This document shows, piece by piece, positions 19,274-27,695 of a stretch of DNA of 64,000 bases (position 1 is its first letter; the number at the start of each line of letters is the position of its first letter). The notes under the pieces were generated by a model. The model was not told the DNA's origin and ran no database searches. It saw nothing but the letters and a program-made list of their open reading frames with translations. Where the stretch lies: contig NZ_JADNRA010000036.1 in NCBI RefSeq assembly GCF_015709525.1, forward strand, positions 248,001 to 312,000. The letters are read 5' to 3'. A program made the position numbers and the translations under genes. Source of the DNA: Methylocystis sp. L43 (lineage in GTDB: Bacteria; Pseudomonadota; Alphaproteobacteria; Rhizobiales; Beijerinckiaceae).

Positions 19274-20881
19274 TCACATGCGAAATAAGCCAAAGCGCGT
19301 TTCTTCGATCGGCGCCTTCAGCGCGAAGGATAACGCCAAAGCGACAATCCGTCTCGTGTCGCGCGGGTCGATAACGCCGTCGTCCCAAAGTCGGGCGCTG
19401 GAATAGAGCGGCAGGCTCTGCCGCTCATATTGCTCGCGAATCGGGCGCGCGAAATCCTCTTCCTCTTCTTCCGAGAAAGCCTTGTGCTGTTTCTCCATGG
19501 CCTCGCGTTTGACGCGGGTCAACACGCTCGCGGCCTGTTCCCCGCCCATGACGCCGATGCGCGCGCCGGGCCATATCCATAGAAAGCGCGGAGAGTAGGC
19601 GCGTCCGCACATGGCGTAATTGCCGGCGCCAAAACTGCCGCCGACGATGATCGAGAGCTTCGGCACCGCGGCCGTCGCCACCGCCGTCACCATCTTCGCC
19701 CCTTCCTTGGCGACGCCGGCGCTTTCATACTTCGCCCCGACCATGAAGCCCGTCGTATTGTGCAAAAACAGCAGGGGTATTTTTCGTCGCGCGCAAAGCT
19801 CGATGAAATGCGCGCCCTTTTGCGCGCTCTCGGGAAACAAGACGCCGTTATTGGCCACGATCCCGACGGGATAGCCATGGATGTGCGCGAAACCTGTCAC
19901 AAGCGTCGGACCATACAGCTTGCGGAATTCTTCGAATTCGCTCGCGTCGACGAGGCGCGCAATCACCTCGCGTATGTCGAACTGCTTTCGTGGGTCCTGC
20001 GGCAACAGACCGTAGATCTCAGCGGGGTCGTAGTAGGGATCCGCAGGCTTTCTCACCGGAACGGTGACGGCGCCGGAAGGCCCGAGATTGCCGACGATAT
20101 CCCGCGCGATCTGCAGCGCATGCGCGTCATTCTCAGCGCAATGATCGGCGACGCCAGAACGGCGGCAGTGAACGTCGGCGCCGCCAAGCTCCTCGGCGGT
20201 CACAACTTCGCCCGTCGCCGCTTTGACGAGAGGCGGACCCGCCAGAAATATCGCGCCTTCGTTGCGCACGATAATCGTTTCATCGCTCATCGCCGGAACA
20301 TAAGCGCCGCCGGCGGTACACGAACCCATGACGACGGCGATCTGCGCAATGCCGCGCGAAGACATCGTGGCCTGATTGTAAAAAATCCGGCCGAAATGAT
20401 CGCGGTCGGGAAACACATCCTCCTGGCTCGTCAGATTGGCGCCGCCTGAATCGACGAGATAGAGACAGGGCAAGTTGTTCTGCGCGGCGATCTCTTGCGC
20501 GCGCAGATGCTTCTTTACAGTTAAGGGGAAGTAGACACCGCCTTTGACCGTCGCGTCATTGGCCACGATCATACATTCGCGGCCGCGCACCCGCCCGACG
20601 CCAGCGATGACTCCCGCCGCCGCGACACGCCCGTCATACATGCCGTGGGCCGCAAATGGCGCAATTTCGAGAAAGGGCGAAAAGGGATCGACAAGCGCGT
20701 CAATGCGCTGACGCGCGAGCATTTTGCCGCGGGCGAGATGCCGCTTACACGCCTGCTCGCCGCCACCTGCTCGAATATCCGCCGCAATCCGCCTCAACTC
20801 GGCGACGCGATCGGTCATCACTTGGTGATTGTTGGCGAAATCGGCGTCTTTTGGATGAACAAGGCTATCGAGGCGGGGCAT
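19274..20881 (-). CDS. liuB: Methylcrotonyl-CoA carboxylase, carboxyltransferase beta subunit
   Basis: This 535-aa carboxyltransferase moves CO2 from biotin to 3-methylcrotonyl-CoA. The acyl-CoA carboxylase fold is recognisable in [36 protein letters not shown], and [20 protein letters not shown]. The QEDVFPD segment is characteristic of MCC and geranyl-CoA carboxylase and differs from propionyl-CoA carboxylase. The gene starts 15 nt after the isovaleryl-CoA dehydrogenase stop and precedes liuC and liuD. Confidence 0.95.
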   Translation of the reverse strand: MPRLDSLVHPKDADFANNHQVMTDRVAELRRIAADIRAGGGEQACKRHLARGKMLARQRIDALVDPFSPFLEIAPFAAHGMYDGRVAAAGVIAGVGRVRGRECMIVANDATVKGGVYFPLTVKKHLRAQEIAAQNNLPCLYLVDSGGANLTSQEDVFPDRDHFGRIFYNQATMSSRGIAQIAVVMGSCTAGGAYVPAMSDETIIVRNEGAIFLAGPPLVKAATGEVVTAEELGGADVHCRRSGVADHCAENDAHALQIARDIVGNLGPSGAVTVPVRKPADPYYDPAEIYGLLPQDPRKQFDIREVIARLVDASEFEEFRKLYGPTLVTGFAHIHGYPVGIVANNGVLFPESAQKGAHFIELCARRKIPLLFLHNTTGFMVGAKYESAGVAKEGAKMVTAVATAAVPKLSIIVGGSFGAGNYAMCGRAYSPRFLWIWPGARIGVMGGEQAASVLTRVKREAMEKQHKAFSEEEEEDFARPIREQYERQSLPLYSSARLWDDGVIDPRDTRRIVALALSFALKAPIEETRFGLFRM

Positions 20882-20896
20882 ATCGTAAATCCAAAA

Positions 20897-22066
20897 TCAG
20901 GCTGTCTCCTGAAAGAGTTCGCGCCCGATCAGCATGCGGCGAATTTCGCTTGTTCCCGCGCCGATCTCGTAAAGCTTGGCGTCGCGCAACAATCTGCCCG
21001 TCGGATATTCGTTCATATAACCGTTGCCGCCGAGGCACTGAATGGATTCGAGCGCCATCCATGTCGCTCGTTCAGCGGCGAAAAGGATCGCGCTCGCCGC
21101 ATCCTTTCTGGTCACGCGGCCGCGATCGCTTGCCTTCGCGACCGCATAGACATATGCGCGCGTCGCCATGACCGCCGTGTACATGTCGGCGAGCTTGCCC
21201 TGCATGAGTTCGAACTCGCCGATCGGCTGCCCAAATTGCTTGCGTTCGTGCACATAGGGAAGCACGACATCCATGCAGGCCTGCATGATTCCAAGCGGAC
21301 CGCCGGCGAGCACGGCGCGCTCGTAATCCAGGCCGCTCATCAGCACATTGACTCCCCGCTCGGGAAGGCCGAGCACGTTTTCTTCGGGAACCTCGCAGTC
21401 CTGGAATACGAGTTCGCATGTATTGGAGCCGCGCATGCCGAGCTTGTCGAGCTTCGCGCTTGATGAAAATCCGGGAAAGACGCGCTCGACGATAAAGGCC
21501 GTTATGCCATGCGAGCCGGCGCCTGGATCCGTTTTGGCGTAGACGATCACGACATCGGCGTCGGGACCGTTCGTCACCCACATCTTGCTGCCGTTCAGAA
21601 CATAGCGATCGCCGCGCTTCACCGCGCTTAGCTTCATGTCCGTGACGTCGGAGCCGGCGCCAGGCTCCGACATCGCGAGCGCCCCGACGTTTTGTCCCGA
21701 GACGAGGTTGGGCAGGTATCGCCGCTTTTGTTCGTCCGAGCCGTTACGATGGATCTGATTCACGCAGAGATTGGAGTGCGCGCCATAGGACAGTCCGACC
21801 GACGCTGAGGCGCGGCTGATTTCCTCCATCGCCAGCACATGTTCCAGATAACCCATGCCCGCGCCGCCATACTGCTCATGCACGGTCAGACCCAGCGCGC
21901 CGAGCGCGCCGAGCTTGGGCCAAAGATCCGGCGGAAAAGCGTTTTGCGCATCGATCTGCTGCGCCCGCGGCGCAATTTCCGCCGTCGCGAAGGCTTCGGT
22001 CGCGCTGCGCACGCGGTCGGCGACGTCGCCGAGATCAAAGTCGAAAGTAGGCGTCCAGTGGCGCAT
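20897..22066 (-). CDS. liuA: Isovaleryl-CoA dehydrogenase
   Basis: This FAD enzyme oxidises isovaleryl-CoA to 3-methylcrotonyl-CoA and is first in the liu operon. The 389-aa protein carries [11 protein letters not shown], and [16 protein letters not shown] with the catalytic Glu in the position specific to isovaleryl-CoA dehydrogenases, not in the C-terminal EGT position. GGAGG lies 6 nt before the ATG at 22066 and directly abuts an upstream in-frame ATG at 22072, so 22066 is the better start. Confidence 0.95.
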   Translation of the reverse strand: MRHWTPTFDFDLGDVADRVRSATEAFATAEIAPRAQQIDAQNAFPPDLWPKLGALGALGLTVHEQYGGAGMGYLEHVLAMEEISRASASVGLSYGAHSNLCVNQIHRNGSDEQKRRYLPNLVSGQNVGALAMSEPGAGSDVTDMKLSAVKRGDRYVLNGSKMWVTNGPDADVVIVYAKTDPGAGSHGITAFIVERVFPGFSSSAKLDKLGMRGSNTCELVFQDCEVPEENVLGLPERGVNVLMSGLDYERAVLAGGPLGIMQACMDVVLPYVHERKQFGQPIGEFELMQGKLADMYTAVMATRAYVYAVAKASDRGRVTRKDAASAILFAAERATWMALESIQCLGGNGYMNEYPTGRLLRDAKLYEIGAGTSEIRRMLIGRELFQETA

Positions 22067-22174
22067 GCGCATCCTCCGACGGCGCACCAAGATAGAGCCT
22101 ATATTTCTCGGATCAGCGAAGTTTCAAGTTGCGTCCTGCTTGCGCGACTCTGTTTGCGCAAGTCGCGCGCCTGG

Positions 22175-23776
22175 CTATCGGACGACGCCGGGCTGGGCGT
22201 CGAGCACCTGCTGGTCGACGACGGGGGCGAAACGGCTGAAGTTCGCCTCGAACATTCCGATCAGCTTTTTAGCCATCTGGTCAAAATCTTCGCGCGAGGC
22301 CCACGTCTGGACAGGATCCAGCATTTTTGAGTCGACGCCGAGCGCGGACGTCGGCACGCACAGACCAAAGGAGGGATCCGTGCGGAAGTCGGCTTGCGTA
22401 AGGGACCCGTCGAGAGCGCCCTGAAGCAAAGCGCGCGTCGCCGCGATCGGCATTCGACGTCCGATCCCATAGGGTCCGCCCGACCAACCGGTGTTCACCA
22501 GCCAGCAGTTCGCTTCGCTGGAACAGATGAACTCGCGCAGCAGATCGGCGTATTCCGTCGGCCGGCGTGGCATGAAGGGCGCGCCAAAGCAGGCGGAGAA
22601 CGTCGCCTGGGGCTCTTTGACGCCGCGCTCGGTCCCCGCGACTTTGGCGGTGTAGCCGGACAGAAAGTGATACATCGCCTGGGCGGGCGTGAGACGCGCA
22701 ATCGGTGGCAGCACGCCAAAGGCGTCGCACGTCAGCATCACGATGTTCCGTGGATGGCTCGCGCGACGGGTCTTCGAAGCATTAGAGATGAAGTCGAGCG
22801 GATAGGCGATCCGCGTGTTTTCAGTTTTCGAATCGTCGTCGAAGTCGAACCGCCCCGCGCGGGGATCGTATGCCACGTTCTCCAGAATCGCGCCGCGGCG
22901 GTGAGACGCGGCGTAAATGTCGGGCTCAGAATGCTGCGCAAGCCGGATCGCCTTGGCGTAGCAGCCGCCTTCAAAGTTGAAGAGGCCATTCGCGTCCCAG
23001 CCATGCTCGTCGTCGCCAATCAGGCTGCGCGTCGGATCGGCGGAAAGCGTCGTCTTGCCTGTGCCAGACAGACCGAAAAACACCGCCGATCCGCCCTCGC
23101 CGTCATTGACGGCGCAATGCATCGGCAACACGCCTTTCGCGGGCAAAATGTAGTTGAGATAGGTGAAGATCGATTTCTTGATCTCTCCCGCATATTGGGT
23201 GCCGCCGATGAGCACGACGCCTCGTGAGAAATCGATGGCGATCACTGTCGAGGAGCGACACCCGTGCCGCAATGGATCGGCCCGGAAGGAGGGCAGATCG
23301 AGAACCGTCAACTGCGGCTCAAAACTCCTCGCGCGCTCAACCGGGGTAAAAAGGTGCCGCGCAAAGAGCGAATGCCAAGCGTATTCTGTCAAAACGCGAA
23401 TATTTGACCGATGCGCTGGCGCGGCGCAGGCATAGAGATCCTGAGCGTAGAGCGTCATGCGACGCGCGTGCGTCAGCATGTCCTGATGCAGCCGGGCAAA
23501 TTGCTCTGGCTTCATCGAGAGATTGTTGTCCCACCAGATCGTCGGTTCAGTCAGTGCGTCGCAGACGATAAACTTATCGTTCGGTGATCGCCCCGTGTGG
23601 GCGCCGGTTTCCACGACCAGTCCACCCGTCGAGGCTGCGACCCCCTCCCCGCGTCGGATCGCTTCGTCGTAGAGTTCGCTCGTCTCGCAATTCCGACGCG
23701 CCTCTGTGAGGAGGTCTGTATCTTCGACCGCCGAACCTCCGACGTCGTCCGCCCGCCACATCGCCGTGTTCGCCAT
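22175..23776 (-). CDS. pckA: Phosphoenolpyruvate carboxykinase (ATP)
   Basis: This gluconeogenic enzyme converts oxaloacetate and ATP to PEP, CO2 and ADP. The 533-aa length is normal. The P-loop is [13 protein letters not shown], the kinase-2 motif LIGDDEHGW, and the substrate/metal site lies around [11 protein letters not shown]. The start at 23776 ([11 protein letters not shown]) has a GAGAGGA element upstream; the frame stays open 69 nt further but without a better site. It suits an organism growing on amino acids or serine-cycle C1 carbon. A GC-rich inverted repeat lies just after the stop (about 22139-22167), a possible terminator without a U tract. Confidence 0.96.
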   Translation of the reverse strand: MANTAMWRADDVGGSAVEDTDLLTEARRNCETSELYDEAIRRGEGVAASTGGLVVETGAHTGRSPNDKFIVCDALTEPTIWWDNNLSMKPEQFARLHQDMLTHARRMTLYAQDLYACAAPAHRSNIRVLTEYAWHSLFARHLFTPVERARSFEPQLTVLDLPSFRADPLRHGCRSSTVIAIDFSRGVVLIGGTQYAGEIKKSIFTYLNYILPAKGVLPMHCAVNDGEGGSAVFFGLSGTGKTTLSADPTRSLIGDDEHGWDANGLFNFEGGCYAKAIRLAQHSEPDIYAASHRRGAILENVAYDPRAGRFDFDDDSKTENTRIAYPLDFISNASKTRRASHPRNIVMLTCDAFGVLPPIARLTPAQAMYHFLSGYTAKVAGTERGVKEPQATFSACFGAPFMPRRPTEYADLLREFICSSEANCWLVNTGWSGGPYGIGRRMPIAATRALLQGALDGSLTQADFRTDPSFGLCVPTSALGVDSKMLDPVQTWASREDFDQMAKKLIGMFEANFSRFAPVVDQQVLDAQPGVVR

Positions 23777-23946
23777 CCCGAGATCTTCCTCTCCGGCTCG
23801 CTCACATGCGACGCGAACTGCGTTGGACGCGCCAGTTAAGCGCAAGCACTTTCAGGAAATAAAGCGTAGATCATTCAAATCAAGCCGCCGTAGACGTTCC
23901 GCTGAACGGCTGCGAACAGCGACGCCCAAGGCCCTTTTTCGCGATT

Positions 23947-23971
23947 GGAACAACGATGACGCCGGGGGGTT
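23947..23971 (+). promoter_or_regulatory. EcfG-like promoter (GGAAC-N16-GGTT)
   Basis: GGAAC at 23947-23951 and GGTT at 23968-23971 are 16 nt apart, 38 nt before the chosen ATG of the DUF883-like gene. This matches the alphaproteobacterial general-stress sigma factor EcfG consensus (GGAAC-N16/17-GTT). Confidence 0.55.
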
Positions 23972-24009
23972 AAGGCGAGGCTCGAACTATTTCGAGGATG
24001 GAGGCAAGA

Positions 24010-24339
24010 ATGGCGACGCCAGAACTGGAGCGCATCCGACAATCGGATCGCCCGATCAGCGAGACTGCCGCGGTCATGGGCGACAAAGCAATGGCGGCGG
24101 CCGACAGAGTCGGGCAACGCATCAATCAGACCATGGAGCAAGCCGGATCGGCGATGTCGACGGTGCAGGAAAAGGGCAGCGAAGTCGCCGGACGCGCCGG
24201 CGATGTGATCGGCAATTTCCGGCAGGCCATAGAGAAGTCGGCGCGCAGTCAGCCAACGACGACTGTGCTTATGGCCGTGGCCGCGGGATTTATGCTGGGC
24301 GCGATGTGGAACTCGGGCAGCAGCTATCCGCGCGACTAA
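24010..24339 (+). CDS. DUF883/ElaB-YqjD-like membrane-anchored stress protein
   Basis: This 109-aa protein is mostly a charged, amphipathic helical region (residues about 5-80, many Ala/Gln/Glu) followed by one C-terminal membrane helix (TVLMAVAAGFMLGAMW). That is the layout of the ElaB/YqjD family, whose members sit in the inner membrane and bind ribosomes in stationary E. coli. GGAGG lies 5 nt before the ATG at 24010; an upstream in-frame ATG at 23998 abuts its GAGG, so 24010 is preferred. The EcfG-like promoter upstream fits a stress role. Family membership is by architecture. Confidence 0.75.
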   Translation: MATPELERIRQSDRPISETAAVMGDKAMAAADRVGQRINQTMEQAGSAMSTVQEKGSEVAGRAGDVIGNFRQAIEKSARSQPTTTVLMAVAAGFMLGAMWNSGSSYPRD

Positions 24340-24356
24340 GGTTTGGCGGATGAAGA

Positions 24357-24382
24357 ATGGCCGGCGCATGCGCGTCGGCCAT
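24357..24382. terminator. Hairpin between convergent genes
   Basis: An inverted repeat with an 11-bp stem (one G-T wobble; arms ATGGCCGGCGC and GCGTCGGCCAT) and a 4-nt loop lies between two convergent stops. It has no long U tract, so it is a likely but not certain bidirectional terminator. Confidence 0.45.
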
Positions 24383-24384
24383 AT

Positions 24385-24999
24385 TCAGGCTCGATCCGAT
24401 GCGCCCGGGATTCGCTGCGCGGCAGGCGGTAAGGCGCTGGGCCAGTCATCGGTTTGAAGCGCCGGCAGGGCGTCGAGTTCCTTCCTTGACATTTTGATGT
24501 GCGCAACGCCGTCCGTGAACTCTATGCACGCCGGATCAACGGCGCGTAGCGTTTCACCGACGCCGCCCAATTCATATTCGGCGATGACCACATAGGCGAG
24601 GCCGCGCTGATCGCGTTTCAGCATCAAATCAACGACGACGCCGAGTTTTTCGCCGCTCGCGTCTATGACGCTAGCGCCAACGGCCGCCGAGGCGGAAAAG
24701 AGCGTGGGCGTGCCGCCCGCCTGGCTCTTGCGCACGGCCTTGATGCTTCCGTCCTCATGCCTTGCCTGCCTGCCCAACCACCGCCAGACGCCAATCAGAT
24801 TGACCGCCGTGAGAAAAAGGTTGGTGAGCAGCAGATTGCGCTGATGGGAGTAGGTCGCCGCCAAGCTCCAAGCGACGGAGCCGACTGTAAACACGACGAA
24901 GCCCCATCCGGTGGTGCGCGCCCCGGCATTGGCGGCCGTCATCATCGCGGCGATCATTGTTGCGGCCGGAGCGATCCAACCTAACGCCCATTCCCACAT
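24385..24999 (-). CDS. Membrane protein with C-terminal PRC-barrel domain
   Basis: This 204-aa protein has about three membrane helices in residues 1-80 (WALGWIAPAATMIAAMM, WGFVVFTVGSVAWSLAA, LLLTNLFLTAVNLIGVW). A PRC-barrel-like domain follows at residues about 105-170 (GASVIDASGEKLGVVVDLML ... LGGVGETLRAVDP). The N-terminal helices recall short PnuC/YgjV-type membrane segments. No enzymatic motif is visible. A close match to the EcfG consensus lies 52 nt upstream, so it is probably a general-stress gene. PRC barrels often act as adaptor modules; the partner is unknown. Confidence 0.72.
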   Translation of the reverse strand: MWEWALGWIAPAATMIAAMMTAANAGARTTGWGFVVFTVGSVAWSLAATYSHQRNLLLTNLFLTAVNLIGVWRWLGRQARHEDGSIKAVRKSQAGGTPTLFSASAAVGASVIDASGEKLGVVVDLMLKRDQRGLAYVVIAEYELGGVGETLRAVDPACIEFTDGVAHIKMSRKELDALPALQTDDWPSALPPAAQRIPGASDRA

Positions 25000-25050
25000 A
25001 AGTGACCGCCAGTAGACCCGCGCCCGCCGCCGTTTGTAAGGCCTGCCTTA

Positions 25051-25075
25051 AACGCGCCGTTAGAGACGCTGTTCC
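25051..25075 (-). promoter_or_regulatory. EcfG promoter (GGAAC-N16-CGTT)
   Basis: On the minus strand GGAAC (25075-25071) is followed after 16 nt by CGTT (25054-25051), the exact consensus. It lies 52 nt before the PRC-barrel gene and back to back with the EcfG-like site at 25159. Confidence 0.65.
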
Positions 25076-25158
25076 GACAGATGTAATGACCGTGTCGGAG
25101 ATCGCGGCGCCCGCGGCCACTGGCCGGCCTTCAAACCTGTCCAACTGTTCATGTTGTC

Positions 25159-25183
25159 GGAACAAAGTTGCTGAACCCGAGTT
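25159..25183 (+). promoter_or_regulatory. EcfG-like promoter (GGAAC-N16-AGTT)
   Basis: GGAAC at 25159-25163 and AGTT at 25180-25183 lie 51 nt before the glycosyltransferase start. The first base of the -10 box differs from the CGTT consensus, so support is weaker than for the divergent site. Confidence 0.45.
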
Positions 25184-25233
25184 TGTTCAGGGAGACCGAA
25201 AAGCAAAGAAAACGGCAAGGCTTGAGGTGGGGC

Positions 25234-26373
25234 ATGATGTCAGTTCCAAGTCATCTTTTTTGTTTCTCCCATCTTCGTTGGAACTTCGTTTATCAGCGAC
25301 CACAGCATCTTTTGAGTCGAGCAGCCAGAAATCTCGGCGTGTTTTACGTCGAAGAGCCGATCTTTTCTAAAGATGGCGGGGGCGTAAACATCCAAAGGGA
25401 TGAAGCCTGCGGCGTCGTTGTCGTCACGCCTGTTCTTTCAGAAGGCCTCTCGCCGGACGAAATCACTAACGCGCAACATCGAGTCGTCAACGAGTTGCTC
25501 GCTGATGTACGGCCGTCGCGATGGGTTAGCTGGTACTATACGCCCATGGCGCTCCAGTTTACTCGCCATCTGACTCCCAACCTGCGCGTCTATGACAATA
25601 TGGATGAGCTTTCCGCTTTTGCTGGAGCGCCGCAAGGCATTCTCGATCTCGAACGAGAGTTGATGGCCAAGTGCGATCTCATGTTCGTCGGCGGACAGAG
25701 CCTGTACGAATCCAAACGTCAGCGACACGACAACATTCACGTTTTTCCGAGCAGCGTCGACACCGCTCACTTCAAGAGCGCGCGAGACCGCAGCGTTGAT
25801 CCCGATGATCAAAGGGAGATTGCGCATCCCCGCATCGGGTTCTTTGGCGTGATCGATGAACGCATGAATATGGATATCGTCGCCGGCATCTCGGCGCTTC
25901 GGCCGCAATGGCAATTGGTGATGATCGGCCCCACCGCGAAGATCAGCCCGGAATCTCTGCCGCGCGCCGAAAACATTCATTGGCTGGGCTGCAAACAGTA
26001 TCAAGAGCTTCCGAATTACCTATCCGGATGGGACGTCGGAATCATGCCATTCGCGTTGAATGAAGCGACGCGCTTTATCAGTCCGACAAAAACGCCCGAG
26101 TTTCTTGCTGCAGGCGTGCCGGTGGTTTCAACCCCGATCACCGATGTCGTCAATCCCTACGGCGCGGCCGGGCACGTTGAAATCGCGTCGAGCGCGGAAG
26201 AGTTCGTCGCCAAGATTGATCTGTTGCTGGCGCGGCCGAAGGCGCACTGGCTCGGCGCCGTCGATGCGCATCTTGCAGAAATGTCATGGGACAAAACCTG
26301 GGCGAGGATGATGCTGCACATCGCGAGCGTCGGCGCCGAGTCCAAATCAGCGCGGGAGGGGCAACTTGTTTGA
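25234..26373 (+). CDS. Glycosyltransferase (GT-B fold, GT4/GT1-like)
   Basis: This 379-aa cytoplasmic protein has the GT-B architecture. An N-terminal acceptor domain begins HLFCFSHLRWNFVYQRPQHL, and the C-terminal nucleotide-sugar domain has RIGFFGVIDERMN, IHWLGCKQYQELP and the donor-site segment SPTKTPEFLAAGVPVVST (its Glu fits the EX7E region). ATG codons at 25234 and 25237 follow GAGGTGG; the frame is open further upstream without a better site. Its stop overlaps glf by 8 nt, so the two are coupled, and a galactofuranosyl or related transferase role is inferred from that. The acceptor is unknown. Confidence 0.85.
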   Translation: MMSVPSHLFCFSHLRWNFVYQRPQHLLSRAARNLGVFYVEEPIFSKDGGGVNIQRDEACGVVVVTPVLSEGLSPDEITNAQHRVVNELLADVRPSRWVSWYYTPMALQFTRHLTPNLRVYDNMDELSAFAGAPQGILDLERELMAKCDLMFVGGQSLYESKRQRHDNIHVFPSSVDTAHFKSARDRSVDPDDQREIAHPRIGFFGVIDERMNMDIVAGISALRPQWQLVMIGPTAKISPESLPRAENIHWLGCKQYQELPNYLSGWDVGIMPFALNEATRFISPTKTPEFLAAGVPVVSTPITDVVNPYGAAGHVEIASSAEEFVAKIDLLLARPKAHWLGAVDAHLAEMSWDKTWARMMLHIASVGAESKSAREGQLV

Positions 26374-27508
26374 CTGGCTTATCGTCGGGGCAGGCTTCGC
26401 GGGAAGCGTGCTGGCCGAGCGGCTCGCGTCGCAGCGCGACGAGCGCGTCCTTCTCATCGATCGTCGGCCGCACATTGGCGGAAACGCCTATGATCGCTAC
26501 GACGACGCCGGCGTGCTCATGCACCAGTACGGCCCGCATATCTTTCATACGAACTCCGAAGCCGTCTTCGAGCATCTTTCGCAGTTCACGCGTTGGCGCC
26601 CGTACGAGCACCGCGTGCTCGCGAATGTGGACGGCATGCTCGTGCCCATTCCGATCAACTTGGACACTGTGAATCGTCTCTACGGTCTCTCGTTAAATTC
26701 CGACCAGCTTGCGCAGTGGTTCGCGAGCCGCGCCGAACATTGTGAGGAGATCAAAACGTCTGAGGATGTCGTCGTCAGCACGGTGGGGCGAGAACTCTAC
26801 GAGAAATTCTTTCGCGGCTACACCAAAAAGCAGTGGGGCGTCGAGCCGTCGCAGCTGGACAAGTCCGTAACGGCGCGGGTGCCCACGCGCCTCAATCACG
26901 ACGACCGCTATTTTGGCGATGAGTACCAGTTCATGCCGCTTCACGGCTATACGCGCATGTTCGAACGGATGGTGGACCACCCCAACATCAATATCATGCT
27001 GCAGACCGACTTTGAGGAGCTGCGCAACGAAGTCTTCTATAAACGACTGATCTTCACCGGGCCGATCGATGAATATTTCAACTTCCGCTTCGGCAAGCTG
27101 CCCTATCGATCGCTACGCTTCGAACATGTCACGCTCGATAAGCGGCGGCATCAACCTGTGGCCGTCGTCAACTATCCGCAGACGGAAGCCTATACGCGGG
27201 TGACGGAATACAAGCATCTCACGGGTCAGGACCATCCGAAAACAAGCTTGACCTATGAATTTCCCAGCGATGAAGGCGACCCCTATTACCCTGTGCCGCG
27301 CCCGGAAAATGCCGAAGTCTACAAGCGCTACGAGAAGCTTGCGATCGCGCAGCAAGATGTTTGGTTCGTCGGCCGGCTTGCGACCTACCGCTACTACAAT
27401 ATGGATCAGGTTGTCGGACAGGCGCTCGCGACGTTCCGACGGATCAATAAGGAGATCCCTGCCCGAAACAGCGCCGCCTTCGCTACCGCCTCGGTGGCCG
27501 CTGAATAG
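26366..27508 (+). CDS. glf: UDP-galactopyranose mutase
   Basis: This flavoenzyme interconverts UDP-galactopyranose and UDP-galactofuranose. The 380-aa protein opens with the FAD-binding VGAGFAGSVLAERLA and contains the UGM hallmarks RPHIGGNAYD, QYGPHIFHT, GYTKKQWG and the C-terminal FVGRLATYRYYNMDQ. The start is an unusual TTG at 26366, 7 nt after GGGAGG; no ATG in frame would keep the FAD motif. The 8-nt overlap with the glycosyltransferase stop supports this start. It supplies the Galf donor for the cluster. Confidence 0.95.
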   Translation: MFDWLIVGAGFAGSVLAERLASQRDERVLLIDRRPHIGGNAYDRYDDAGVLMHQYGPHIFHTNSEAVFEHLSQFTRWRPYEHRVLANVDGMLVPIPINLDTVNRLYGLSLNSDQLAQWFASRAEHCEEIKTSEDVVVSTVGRELYEKFFRGYTKKQWGVEPSQLDKSVTARVPTRLNHDDRYFGDEYQFMPLHGYTRMFERMVDHPNINIMLQTDFEELRNEVFYKRLIFTGPIDEYFNFRFGKLPYRSLRFEHVTLDKRRHQPVAVVNYPQTEAYTRVTEYKHLTGQDHPKTSLTYEFPSDEGDPYYPVPRPENAEVYKRYEKLAIAQQDVWFVGRLATYRYYNMDQVVGQALATFRRINKEIPARNSAAFATASVAAE

Positions 27509-27695
27509 TTAAGTCGCGACGCGATGATGAGCTAAACTCTGCGGGGCCGCGCGATCCGGCTAAGCTTGAGTCGTGAATAAAAATACTGGCGTTTTGACGG
27601 TCGCTATGTAGAAAATCGTCTGTGGATCGCTCATTGTTATATCGACCAACGCATCGATGCTCCGGCGCCGGCGCTTTTGGTCGAGGTGAGGTTTG

